A stretch of DNA of 31,394 nt from JAQIBY01 sp964407055. GTDB lineage: Bacteria > Bacteroidota > Bacteroidia > Bacteroidales > ML635J-15. How positions within the stretch are numbered: position 1 is the first letter of the stretch; the number at the start of each line of letters is the position of its first letter. The notes beneath the pieces are model-generated. The model did no database searches and was not told the origin of the DNA. It saw only the letters and a program-made list of their open reading frames with translations. The position numbers and the translations under genes are program-made. This document shows positions 7,475 through 16,229 of the stretch, in pieces. The stretch is taken from NCBI GenBank assembly GCA_964407055.1, contig CAYOUD010000012.1, forward strand, positions 1 through 31,394. Direction: 5' to 3'.

Positions 7475-9626
7475 CGCTTTTTTCTGAGGGTTTTGATTTG
7501 TTCGATTTGTTTACTTTCGTCTTCGGCTTTTTAGTTTCCTGCTTTTTTTCTGTATTTTCAGTATCCTGTGTATTCTCAGTATCCTGTGTATTTTTGGCAT
7601 CCTCTATTTTTTCAGCAGTTTCAGAGTCTTCCTTTTTATCTCCGTTGCTTCCGATCAATTTTTCTGATTCAGCACTTCCCTTGCGAGGGCCAAATATTTT
7701 TTCTAAATCATCACTGAAAATAACTTCTTTTTTCAGAAGCTGCTCTGCAAGTTTATCCAGGCCGTTTTTGTTTTCTCTCAATACAGCTATTGCTCGTTTG
7801 TATTGCGCATCAACAATGTTTTTAACTTCCTTATCAATCGTTTCGGCGGTTGTTTCGCTGTATGGTTTGGTGAAATTGTATCCGGCTTCACCAGAGGAAT
7901 CGTAATATGATATATTTCCGATTTTCGGACTCATCCCAAAATACGTTACCATTGCAATGGCTTGTTTGGTAACTTTCTCTAAATCGTTCATTGCACCGGT
8001 AGAAATTTTTTCGAAAGTAATTTCCTCAGAGGCTCTTCCTCCCAGTGCGGAGCACATTTCATCCAACATTTGTTCGGTTGTGGTGATTTGTCTTTCTTCG
8101 GGAAGATACCAAGCTGCACCCAGTGATCTTCCTCGCGGAATAATCGTGACTTTCACCAGTGGATTTGCATGTTCAAGTAGCCAGCTTACGGTTGCGTGTC
8201 CGGCTTCATGGAATGCAATTGTGCGTTTTTCAAGTTTTGAAATAATTTTATGTTTCCGCTCAAGCCCACCGATAATCCGGTCAACGGCAGCAAGAAAATC
8301 TTCTTTGTCAACGGCTTTCTTTTTATTTCTTGCAGCGATTAAGGCTGATTCGTTACAAACATTTGCAATGTCTGCACCGGAAAATCCGGGAGTTTGTTTT
8401 GCAATCGAGGTTATGTTCACATCAGTTCCCATTTTGAGGGGTTTTATATGAACTTTAAAGATGGCTTCCCGCTCGTTTAAATCCGGTAGTTCAACATGAA
8501 TTTGTCTGTCGAAACGACCGGCCCTCATTAGGGCTTTATCCAGCATATCAGCACGGTTAGTGGCTGCGAGAATAATTACTCCGGAGTTTGTTCCGAAGCC
8601 GTCCATTTCGCTTAACAGCTGATTCAGTGTGTTTTCTCGTTCGTCATTTGAACCCATGTTTGGATTTTTTCCGCGGGCTCGCCCAATGGCGTCAATTTCA
8701 TCAATAAAAATAATACAAGGTGCTTTGGTTTTAGCTTGTTTAAACAAATCACGTACTCTTGATGCTCCGACTCCAACGAACATTTCAACGAAATCAGAGC
8801 CTGACAAGGAATAGAATGGGACATTGGCTTCTCCTGCCACAGCTTTTGCTAATAGTGTTTTTCCTGTTCCCGGAGGACCTACAAGCAATGCTCCTTTCGG
8901 AATTTGTCCGCCTAATTCGGTATATCGTTGCGGATTTTTCAGGAAATCGACAATTTCCATTACTTCAACTTTTGCCTCCTCAAGTCCAGCAACATCTTTA
9001 AAATCCGTCTTTATGTTTTTTTCTTTGTCAAATAATTGGGCTTTTGATTTTCCTACATTAAAAATCTGACTGCCTCCTTGTCCTCCGCCTCCTCCCATGC
9101 GGCGAAACATGAATACCCATAAAAGGATTATTACCCCGATTGGTAAAAGCCAATAAAGCATCTGACTCATATTTTGGCGGGTTTCATGGATTACTGTGAC
9201 TTGTTCTTCTCCAGGAATCTCTTTTTGAAGTTGCATGAGTCGCTCTTCGAAGAAATTCAAATCTCCTACGGTAAATTGATAATTGGGTTTATTCCCGGTG
9301 CTGGATTTATTAGCATCCTCATATTCCGGTTTGTCAATTACTTCTGATTTGAGATAAATTTCTGCTGTGCGTTCTTGCCCATTGTTTACGATGATAATTT
9401 TCTCAACATCCTTGTTGGCAAGCATTTCCTTTTCAAATCGTTGACGAGAAATTTCCTGTGGGTTACCGCCAATATTCAGCAAATCGCTGGCAATTAAAAC
9501 GACAAATAGTGCAGCAAAAATCCACCAAGTATTAAATTTTGGTTTTCCGTTTTCCGGCTTTTTCCCGTTGGGCTGTTTCTTTTTCCCAAAGTTGTTGGTA
9601 AATCCCGGTTTTTTATTTTCAGTCAT
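7458..9626 (-). CDS. ftsH: ATP-dependent zinc metalloprotease FtsH
   Basis: The membrane-anchored AAA+ protease removes misfolded or regulated membrane and cytosolic proteins. From ATG 9626 (722 residues) the order is: basic N-tail, TM1 about 35-51, a periplasmic domain to about 155, TM2 about 157-175, Walker A GPPGTGKT 250-257, Walker B IIFIDEID 305-312, second region of homology ending RAGRFDRQ near 370, and zinc site HEAGH 473-477. LGAAWYLPEE after it is a Bacteroidota FtsH trait (from memory). A TTG at 9665 would add 13 residues, but ATG preceded by an A/G-rich stretch is more likely. The last 60 residues are low-complexity, acidic then Lys-rich, with a short tandem repeat. Confidence 0.96.
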   Translation of the reverse strand: MTENKKPGFTNNFGKKKQPNGKKPENGKPKFNTWWIFAALFVVLIASDLLNIGGNPQEISRQRFEKEMLANKDVEKIIIVNNGQERTAEIYLKSEVIDKPEYEDANKSSTGNKPNYQFTVGDLNFFEERLMQLQKEIPGEEQVTVIHETRQNMSQMLYWLLPIGVIILLWVFMFRRMGGGGGQGGSQIFNVGKSKAQLFDKEKNIKTDFKDVAGLEEAKVEVMEIVDFLKNPQRYTELGGQIPKGALLVGPPGTGKTLLAKAVAGEANVPFYSLSGSDFVEMFVGVGASRVRDLFKQAKTKAPCIIFIDEIDAIGRARGKNPNMGSNDERENTLNQLLSEMDGFGTNSGVIILAATNRADMLDKALMRAGRFDRQIHVELPDLNEREAIFKVHIKPLKMGTDVNITSIAKQTPGFSGADIANVCNESALIAARNKKKAVDKEDFLAAVDRIIGGLERKHKIISKLEKRTIAFHEAGHATVSWLLEHANPLVKVTIIPRGRSLGAAWYLPEERQITTTEQMLDEMCSALGGRASEEITFEKISTGAMNDLEKVTKQAIAMVTYFGMSPKIGNISYYDSSGEAGYNFTKPYSETTAETIDKEVKNIVDAQYKRAIAVLRENKNGLDKLAEQLLKKEVIFSDDLEKIFGPRKGSAESEKLIGSNGDKKEDSETAEKIEDAKNTQDTENTQDTENTEKKQETKKPKTKVNKSNKSKPSEKSDGKLD
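7559..7594. repeat. Two-copy 18-bp tandem repeat in ftsH
   Basis: Two adjacent 18-bp units (7559-7576 and 7577-7594) differ at one base and encode a repeated TQDTEN-type peptide in the FtsH C-terminal tail. Copy number would be prone to slippage without breaking the frame. Confidence 0.7.
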
Positions 9627-9803
9627 AGCGTTTTCTTTCTTTCTAGTAAACCAATAAATAGTCAATTGGTTTAGCTTATTTTATTCATTTTATAATCAGG
9701 CAATCAAAACGTTAAAATAAATAAATTATTTTTGATAGATGACTGATTATCTCTGTGTTTGCTGTTAATAATATGTTAATTAGATTTGGATGACTTATTG
9801 CAA

Positions 9804-10202
9804 TTATTTGTTTTTGATAATATTTCCAAAATCATCGATATCACTTCTTTCTGCATCCGCCCAAACCGCTTCGAGATTAAACTTTTGTCTTGACTGCTCA
9901 GAGAAAATGTGAACGACAACGTCGAAATAATCTAATAATATCCATTCTGTATCATCGTTAATGCCTTCACTGGAAAACACCTTTTCATTCAATTTTTCGC
10001 GACAGCTACGGCGTATTTCATTTGCAATGGCTTCCATTTGTGTTGGGTTACTTGCTTGGCAGATTACAAAAAAATCCGTAATTGAATTGTAAAGTATTCG
10101 TAAATCAAGATTAACGATTTGTTCGCCCTTTTTTTCAAGAATTGCTTCATTAATCGTATCACGTAGCAATTCACTTGGTGTCAAATCTTTTGAATTTGTC
10201 AT
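9804..10202 (-). CDS. rsfS: Ribosomal silencing factor RsfS
   Basis: The 132-residue protein matches the RsfS/YbeB/Iojap family, which binds ribosomal protein uL14 and blocks joining of the subunits when nutrients are low. The family core is visible: INEAILEKKGEQIVNLDLR, then DFFVICQASNPTQMEAIANE, and DTEWILLDYFDVVVHIFSEQ with RQKFNLEAVW close to the end. The length is typical. It precedes ftsH on the same strand with a gap of 177 bases, so ftsH may have its own promoter or be read from here. A consensus -7 box stands 18 bases before the start. Confidence 0.95.
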   Translation of the reverse strand: MTNSKDLTPSELLRDTINEAILEKKGEQIVNLDLRILYNSITDFFVICQASNPTQMEAIANEIRRSCREKLNEKVFSSEGINDDTEWILLDYFDVVVHIFSEQSRQKFNLEAVWADAERSDIDDFGNIIKNK

Positions 10203-10219
10203 TAAATTTTAAATTTTTA

Positions 10220-10227
10220 CAAAGATA
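10220..10227 (-). promoter_or_regulatory. Putative -7 box for rsfS
   Basis: The minus strand reads TATCTTTG, a full match to the Bacteroidota TAnnTTTG -7 element, 18 bases before the rsfS ATG. I see no clear TTTG at the usual -33 distance. Confidence 0.55.
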
Positions 10228-10324
10228 AGAAACTCATTTGGAAATAGTGTGTTTTATATATGTAAAAACAATTTGTTTTTCGCAAAATTCTATAAAAACA
10301 TACATTTTATTTATGAAAATTGTG

Positions 10325-10332
10325 TATATTTG
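10325..10332 (+). promoter_or_regulatory. Putative -7 box for the T9SS protein gene
   Basis: TATATTTG matches TAnnTTTG and lies 18 bases upstream of ATG 10351. It supports that start over the in-frame ATG at 10249, which would place the promoter inside the gene. The -33 element is unclear. Confidence 0.5.
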
Positions 10333-10350
10333 ATTAAACTATATCATGCT

Positions 10351-11607
10351 ATGCGAAAATTTAGCCTTTTTTTGATGCTTTTCTTGTTGTCATTTACCAT
10401 TTATGCACAACATGTTTTTAATGAAGAAATTGATGTGAAAGTCTGTTTTACGGCTGATCACACATGGGTTTCTGATTTGGGTTTTTATCTGTTAGCGCCG
10501 GGAGGAGATACGATTGAACCCGGAAATCATGGTGTGGTACAGCTGCTTCCCTCTGCGTCTAATTGGGGGTCTGAAGCTGCTCATCCCGGCTGGACAGGAA
10601 TTCCTTTTTCTGTTTTAGGTTGTAGTGAAGAAACGGATGAAAACGCAACATGTCAAGCAGGCAATGATCTCGTAGATTTATGTTTTACCAGCACTTTGCC
10701 GGCCTCAAATCCGGAACATACACTCTGCGTTTGTGATGCAGCAACACCGTTAACGGGAGATTTTGCATCGGTTGAAGCCTGGGATTCTGTGTTTGGTTAT
10801 CCCTTAATCGCACCTTGGGGCGTGGCAATTGCGGATTGTGAACATATTGATTTTGGTGAGTTACTTGCTGTTAGCATTTTGTTTACATTGCCTGATGGAG
10901 GATCTGTACATTTTAATATGCCGGGAGAATATCATGATGTTATGTATCCTATCAGTGATGAACATTGCTCTCTCGACAGCGCAACCCGTGTTTATATGAT
11001 GCCAGACTCTGTTGTTGATTTACGTGTGGATTTTGCACAGCAAGCGCCAATAAATTCTATGCCGTTTTATGCATCACTTAATTTGGAAGGGGAAACAGAT
11101 ATTTTTGTTCCGTTTTATACTATTGATTCAGTTGAAATCTTGTATTTTCAAATGCTTGCAGATAATGAATGTGAAGTTAGTTATTTGATTCATCAGGGTG
11201 ACGCTTTTGCAAATCAAAGTTTTAGCGTAATTTATGATTTGCCCGACAATTTACCCGAGGTATTGGACTTAGAATTAGCTGTTAATTGGATAAATCCAAA
11301 TTCAGGAGCAAGTATGACTTTTGAAGCGAATCATTTTATTCTAGGTTTAACGATGCTTGAAAACAGTAAGAATCCGGGAAGCAATTCTTTACAAATATTT
11401 CCGAATCCTGCGACTGAGAATGTTCAAATTGAGTTTGAAAATGCCGGGTTTTATAAGCTTTTTGCACCCACCGGAACCTTAATACAAACCGGAAAAGTAA
11501 ATCCGGGACTGACAAATGTGAATGTAAATCAATTCTCTCCGGGACAATATTTACTGCAGATTACGACACAAGCACATATGTACCAACGTCGATTTGTTGT
11601 AAGATAG
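10351..11607 (+). CDS. Secreted T9SS-sorted protein with beta-sandwich N-terminus
   Basis: From ATG 10351 the protein is 418 residues. A signal peptide ends at TIYAQ (about residue 20). Residues 21-115 read like a jelly-roll: VKVCFTADHTWVSDLGFYLL followed by an APGGDTIEP turn, reminiscent of proprotein-convertase P domains (weak call). Nine cysteines lie in the ectodomain, which suggests disulphides. The C-terminal 75 residues are a type A T9SS sorting domain: LQIFPNPATENVQIEF, then a GTLIQTG turn, and SPGQYLLQI with a final basic RRFVVR. It should pass the Sec system, then T9SS, and end on or outside the outer membrane. It has no protease or glycosidase motif; the function is unknown, possibly adhesive. 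Confidence 0.85.
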   Translation: MRKFSLFLMLFLLSFTIYAQHVFNEEIDVKVCFTADHTWVSDLGFYLLAPGGDTIEPGNHGVVQLLPSASNWGSEAAHPGWTGIPFSVLGCSEETDENATCQAGNDLVDLCFTSTLPASNPEHTLCVCDAATPLTGDFASVEAWDSVFGYPLIAPWGVAIADCEHIDFGELLAVSILFTLPDGGSVHFNMPGEYHDVMYPISDEHCSLDSATRVYMMPDSVVDLRVDFAQQAPINSMPFYASLNLEGETDIFVPFYTIDSVEILYFQMLADNECEVSYLIHQGDAFANQSFSVIYDLPDNLPEVLDLELAVNWINPNSGASMTFEANHFILGLTMLENSKNPGSNSLQIFPNPATENVQIEFENAGFYKLFAPTGTLIQTGKVNPGLTNVNVNQFSPGQYLLQITTQAHMYQRRFVVR

Positions 11608-11672
11608 ATTTTTAAAGCCTGTCCAGAAATTTTAGCAATAACGTGCCACATTGCGATGTACTGAGGGCACTC

Positions 11673-11694
11673 GAAGTGAGCATAGTCGAAATAC
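11673..11694 (+). repeat. Short dispersed intergenic repeat, copy B
   Basis: It lies between the converging T9SS gene and the RND permease gene. It aligns with 3279-3300 and includes a small CACT-CGA-AGTG palindrome just upstream (11669-11679). The minus-strand reading frame across 11529-11720 is a by-product of this repeat and is not a gene. Confidence 0.35.
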
Positions 11695-11723
11695 AAATAT
11701 CGAACATTATGGCCAGACACTAT

Positions 11724-14700
11724 TTAAAATGCTTCACCTTTTTTGATTACTCGCTTTTTGTAAACCACATAATACATTGCCGGTACAACTAGAAGTGTAA
11801 GTAGTGTTGCAAAGCTTAATCCAAAGATTATTGTCCAAGCCATTGGCCCCCAGAATTGTGAGGAATCTCCGCCCCAATAAAAATTCGGATTAAAGTCTGT
11901 AAGTAATCCAATAAAATCAATATTGATACCCAATGCAAGTGGCAATAAACCCAGAATTGTTGAAAAGGCAGTAAGTAATACTGGTGTTAATCGTGTTTTT
12001 CCGGCTTCAACAATTGCTTGTCTGAATGGCATTCCCTGTTTTCTTAAACTGTCAGTATAATCAATTAATAAAATTCCGTTGTTAACAACAATTCCACCAA
12101 CAGCAATTATCCCTAACCCACTGAGAAACAAGGAAAATGGCATGTTGAAAATCATCGTGCCGAGAAAGACTCCAATCAGGCTTAATACCACTTGAGTAAG
12201 GACAATACCGGGTTTTCCGATAGAATTGAACTGTGAAACAAGAATTAAAAAGATTAAGGCAATGCTGATTAAAATGGCGAATTTAAGGAAACTCATTGTT
12301 TCTTCAATATTTTCTTGTTCTCCGGTAAATTTAACGGTGTAACCTTCGTCAAGTGTAAGCTGCGATACAAAAGCGGCTTCCAGTTTTCGAATTATATTTA
12401 TTGCATTATACCCTTCTAATACATTGGAACTCAGAGTATTTGTGCGTTTGTAATCTCTTCTGATAATTCCACCATATGATGAAATGTACTCTAAATCTGC
12501 TACAGCTGAAATTGGAACTTGATCCGGACTTACTCCGACTCGCATGTTCATCAATGCTTCAATATCATCACGGGTTTCTTTCTCAAGTCTTACCATGATG
12601 GGATATTCATCTTCTCCTTGTCGGAAATTTGAAACCTCTGATCCATAGATTGCTGTCCGAAGTGCATTTCCGATTATTGCAGTATTCACACCAAGTTCAT
12701 TGGCTTTGGATCGATCTACATTGACGATAATCTCAGGATTGTGTTTTTCCAAATCAGAGTTGAGTTTCTCAATCCCCCGAACATCCTGTTTTTCAATAAT
12801 TTGGCGAATTTGAGCTTCAATTTGTGTTAATTTATATAGATCATCTCCTTTGATTTCAATATTAATTGGAGAGCCGGTAGGAGGCCCTTTTCTTTGTTCT
12901 TCAACAATGATGTCTGCTGCAGGGATAGGTTTTATTCCTTTCCGGATTTCATCAAGATAAATGCTGGTTGGTTCTCCGGTTCGGTATTGATAGTCCTTAA
13001 AGCCAATGGTTACACGACCAAGGTTAGACATTGGTGCGGAATTTTCAAATGATGATTTTCCTGCATTGACAGCAACAGAGGAGTTAATAAAGTCAATATC
13101 CTGTTGATATGGCTTCATAATGGAATCCACCTCTGTTTCAATGATTTTTACAACTTCATTTGTTTTTTCTAAGGCTGTTCCGGCAGGCATTTTTAAGTAA
13201 ACATATATTTGTGAAGGGTCTGTTGGTGGCATTAAGCTTGTTTCGGGTTTGAATACTCCATAAAGCATAAGTGTTACAAAAAATAAGGTAACAACGCCCC
13301 CGAGCACAAGTGCCGGTCGTCCTTTTTTCATAACCCATCGTAGCCTTCGCTCGTACCAATTTTGTAGTGCCGGTAACACTTTGTTTTGAAACCATTTAAT
13401 TAATGGTTTCATGAGTTGAATAAAATAGAAAATGATTAAGCCTATGGCAATTAAGTTGCCGGGAACCATGTATCCAGAAACATAAAATGCGACACTAGCC
13501 AATACAGCTACAGTTGACCATAAAATGCGCTTTTTAAGATTAGCCTTTTTTTGATGACTACGGTACTTCATAAAACTAACGGCAAAAGCCGGATTAATTA
13601 CATAGGCCACGAAAAGAGATGCAACCAAAGTAATTGATAAAGTAATCGGCATTTCTCGAATAAATTGTCCCATAATACCAGGCCAGAATGAGAGTACAAC
13701 AAAAGGAGCCAGTGTTGTTGTTGTTCCTGCAAGAATAGGTATTGCCACTTCACCCACAGCCCGTTTCGATGCTTGGACGATGGGTAAATTGGGGGTGTTC
13801 ATGTAATGTCGGTAAATACTTTCAACCACAACAATGGAGTTGTCCACCAGAATTCCGAGTGCAACAATCAGCGCCATTTGTGAGCTCCAGTTAATTGTGA
13901 AATCCATTAATGGGATAACGATAAAGGCAATTAAAATTGAAATTGGGACGGCAAGTGCTGCAAAACCGGCATTATCAACTCCCATGAAAAACATCAGTAC
14001 GAAAGCAACCACAATGAACCCTAAAATAATTGTGTTGAAAAGATTACTAACAGAATCTCTTGTCATTTTACTCATATCACCGGTTGTGGTAATATTCAGT
14101 GCTTGTGGTGCGTGCGATTGATACTCCTTAATTACTGCATTGGCATTGTCAACACATTCAATCAGGTTTTCACCGTTTCGTTTAATAACATTAAGTGTAA
14201 CAACATCTTCACCGGACAAACGGGCGTATGATTTTCTCTCTTCAAAATCATCTTTAACTTCAGCAATATCTTTAAGATAAACGCCCGGCTTTACCATGAT
14301 ATGATTTAATACTGACGGGTCTTTTATTTCACCGACCACCCGCAATGAACGTTTAAAATTATTCATATCAACTTCGCCACCGGCAATTGTCATGTTTTCA
14401 AAGCGGATGATATTCGATATCTGGTCGAAAGAAATTTCGGCAGCTTGCATTTTGGCCAAATCAACGTTAATTTGAATTTCCCGGTTTAGTGCCCCGACAA
14501 TATCAACACGCGAAACAGCATCCAATGCTTCCAAGTTATCTTGTAAATTATCAGCATTGCGTTTTAATTCAGCTAATGCCATGTCACCAGAAAGATTAAT
14601 GTATAAAACCGGAATTTGAGACATATCCATTTGCATGACATCGGGATCTTCTGGTAAATCAGGTAAGTCCGATTTTGCCTTGCTAACAGCATCACGAGTG

Positions 14701-15038
14701 TCAATTAATGCTTGGTTTTCTTCAACAGAGGTTTCAAATTCAACCAAGATAATGGAAACATCCTGTGAGGATTTACTGGTTACATGCTTTACACCATCAA
14801 CATTCCGAATTTGTTGTTCTATGGGGTAAGTAACCAGATTTTCCATGTCTGAAGGGGAAGTTCCCGGATATACGCTAACGACAGAGAAAAACGGATAAGA
14901 CACTTCTGGAAATTGTTCTTTTGGTGTGTTTGTGTAGGAGTATATTCCGGCAAAAACAATCAATGCCAAAAATATATATACTGTTTTTATATTATCGACT
15001 GCAAAATTTGACAGCCAGAATCTTCGCTCTTTTTTCAT
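11724..15038 (-). CDS. RND efflux pump permease (AcrB/HAE1 family)
   Basis: A 1104-residue inner-membrane proton antiporter, the drug- or metabolite-binding part of a tripartite pump. The usual duplicated layout is present: TM1 near residue 18, a first large periplasmic loop (SYPFFSVVSVYPGTSPSDME), the TM2-TM6 block with LGILVDNSIVVVES, a second loop containing RKGPPTGSPINIEIKGDD, then TM8-TM12 with GGIVVNNGILLIDY. In TM4 the AcrB Asp-Asp pair is Asp-Asn, keeping the first relay Asp, a common variant. A third hydrophobic stretch before TM7 (about 490-540) is longer than in AcrB. It is the last gene of the operon, 50 bases after the adaptor gene. Substrate unknown. Confidence 0.93.
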   Translation of the reverse strand: MKKERRFWLSNFAVDNIKTVYIFLALIVFAGIYSYTNTPKEQFPEVSYPFFSVVSVYPGTSPSDMENLVTYPIEQQIRNVDGVKHVTSKSSQDVSIILVEFETSVEENQALIDTRDAVSKAKSDLPDLPEDPDVMQMDMSQIPVLYINLSGDMALAELKRNADNLQDNLEALDAVSRVDIVGALNREIQINVDLAKMQAAEISFDQISNIIRFENMTIAGGEVDMNNFKRSLRVVGEIKDPSVLNHIMVKPGVYLKDIAEVKDDFEERKSYARLSGEDVVTLNVIKRNGENLIECVDNANAVIKEYQSHAPQALNITTTGDMSKMTRDSVSNLFNTIILGFIVVAFVLMFFMGVDNAGFAALAVPISILIAFIVIPLMDFTINWSSQMALIVALGILVDNSIVVVESIYRHYMNTPNLPIVQASKRAVGEVAIPILAGTTTTLAPFVVLSFWPGIMGQFIREMPITLSITLVASLFVAYVINPAFAVSFMKYRSHQKKANLKKRILWSTVAVLASVAFYVSGYMVPGNLIAIGLIIFYFIQLMKPLIKWFQNKVLPALQNWYERRLRWVMKKGRPALVLGGVVTLFFVTLMLYGVFKPETSLMPPTDPSQIYVYLKMPAGTALEKTNEVVKIIETEVDSIMKPYQQDIDFINSSVAVNAGKSSFENSAPMSNLGRVTIGFKDYQYRTGEPTSIYLDEIRKGIKPIPAADIIVEEQRKGPPTGSPINIEIKGDDLYKLTQIEAQIRQIIEKQDVRGIEKLNSDLEKHNPEIIVNVDRSKANELGVNTAIIGNALRTAIYGSEVSNFRQGEDEYPIMVRLEKETRDDIEALMNMRVGVSPDQVPISAVADLEYISSYGGIIRRDYKRTNTLSSNVLEGYNAINIIRKLEAAFVSQLTLDEGYTVKFTGEQENIEETMSFLKFAILISIALIFLILVSQFNSIGKPGIVLTQVVLSLIGVFLGTMIFNMPFSLFLSGLGIIAVGGIVVNNGILLIDYTDSLRKQGMPFRQAIVEAGKTRLTPVLLTAFSTILGLLPLALGINIDFIGLLTDFNPNFYWGGDSSQFWGPMAWTIIFGLSFATLLTLLVVPAMYYVVYKKRVIKKGEAF

Positions 15039-15088
15039 GATTTTTCGCCTTTTATCATATGTAACAATATGCTCACGGGAATTGCCTG

Positions 15089-16222
15089 CTATTCAAGCAC
15101 ATCAATACCTTGTCCGTTTGAGAGGTTTTGATAACCATCAGTTATGACTAATTCTCCAACACTGAGGCCTTCTGCAATTTCAGCAAGTTTTGTGTTATTT
15201 TGTTTTACTATAATACTACGTCTTTGTGCATAAAGCGTTCCGTCTGATTCTGAAACAACAAAAACAAAATTTCCCAATTCATTTTTCTGAATAATATTTA
15301 ATGGAATGCATGTAGCTTCGGGATTGACATAATTGAAAATCTTTACGCGACTCAGCATATTCGGTTTTATATATTCCAGATTTTCAGGAACTTTTACTTC
15401 TATTGTAAAGGTTCTGGTATCTGGATCAATTACTTGTGAAATGGCTTGAATTGCGCCCACAAATTCTGTATCTATGCTTGAAAAGCCTACGATGACAGAA
15501 TCGCCTTTATGGATATCAGCAACATATTTTTCGGAAACTTCAGCTTCAATTTTTAAACGGGATAATTGAACAATACGAAATGCGGTCTTGCTCATTTGAA
15601 TATTTTCTCCGGCTTTAATAAAAACTTTATCAATCGTGCCATTTATTGGGGCTGTAATTTTTGTTTGTGTTAATTGTTGATTTAGGGTTTTTAAACGATT
15701 TTCAAGACCTTCTTTTTGATTTTTTGCCTGTAAATATTGCATTTCGCTGCCAATTTCCTGATCCCAAAGTCGCTTTTGACGCTCATAACTGGTTGTTGCT
15801 AACTCCAGACTTGTTACCAATTCAGCTTTTTGATTTAAAAGCAGGGCATTATCAATTTCAGCAAGCACAGTTCCTTTTCGCACATAATCTCCCTCTTTGT
15901 AATGAATAACGTTTATAATACCGGAGTATTCTGCGGGTACCTGAATATTGTTATCCGAAGTAACATTTCCTTGAACTGTGAAATTATTTTGGAATTTTCT
16001 TTTTTTGACCTGCTCAACATTTACCGGAACTAGCCTGATGTTTTCAGTAGTATCTAGTTCTGATTTTACTTGAGTGATTTGTTTGTCAATTTTAGCAATT
16101 TGTTCCTGTAATTTCGCTTTTTTTGACTCCAGTTTGCTGATTTGTTTTTGACTGTCAGGGCTGCCACAACTCATAATAAGAATGGCAAGTAACGCAATGA
16201 TGCTTATGTGTTTCGTTTTCAT
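15089..16222 (-). CDS. RND efflux periplasmic adaptor lipoprotein
   Basis: The 377-residue membrane fusion protein links permease and outer-membrane channel. The signal peptide has lipobox LIMSC, so the mature protein is a lipoprotein. A predicted coiled coil rich in Lys, Glu and Gln spans about 25-60 and again about 120-185, making the hairpin. Biotinyl-lipoyl halves flank it (IINVIHYKEGDYVRKGTVLA and APINGTIDKVFIKAGENI). Beta-barrel and membrane-proximal domains follow, ending VGELVITDGYQNLSNGQGI. Its start is 7 bases after the TolC-like stop. The heptad region right after the lipobox is longer than in AcrA. Confidence 0.93.
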   Translation of the reverse strand: MKTKHISIIALLAILIMSCGSPDSQKQISKLESKKAKLQEQIAKIDKQITQVKSELDTTENIRLVPVNVEQVKKRKFQNNFTVQGNVTSDNNIQVPAEYSGIINVIHYKEGDYVRKGTVLAEIDNALLLNQKAELVTSLELATTSYERQKRLWDQEIGSEMQYLQAKNQKEGLENRLKTLNQQLTQTKITAPINGTIDKVFIKAGENIQMSKTAFRIVQLSRLKIEAEVSEKYVADIHKGDSVIVGFSSIDTEFVGAIQAISQVIDPDTRTFTIEVKVPENLEYIKPNMLSRVKIFNYVNPEATCIPLNIIQKNELGNFVFVVSESDGTLYAQRRSIIVKQNNTKLAEIAEGLSVGELVITDGYQNLSNGQGIDVLE

Positions 16223-16229
16223 ACTAGAA

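Noticed and set aside
7498..9069. Several plus-strand reading frames opposite ftsH
   Set aside because: They mirror the ftsH coding strand, are Ser/Phe-rich and low in complexity, and no motif is present.
11529..11720. Minus-strand reading frame after the T9SS gene
   Set aside because: It overlaps the sorting domain and the intergenic repeat; the sequence has no domain and starts in a repeat.
13834..14121. Plus-strand frame inside the RND permease gene
   Set aside because: Antisense to a gene whose product is clearly conserved throughout.
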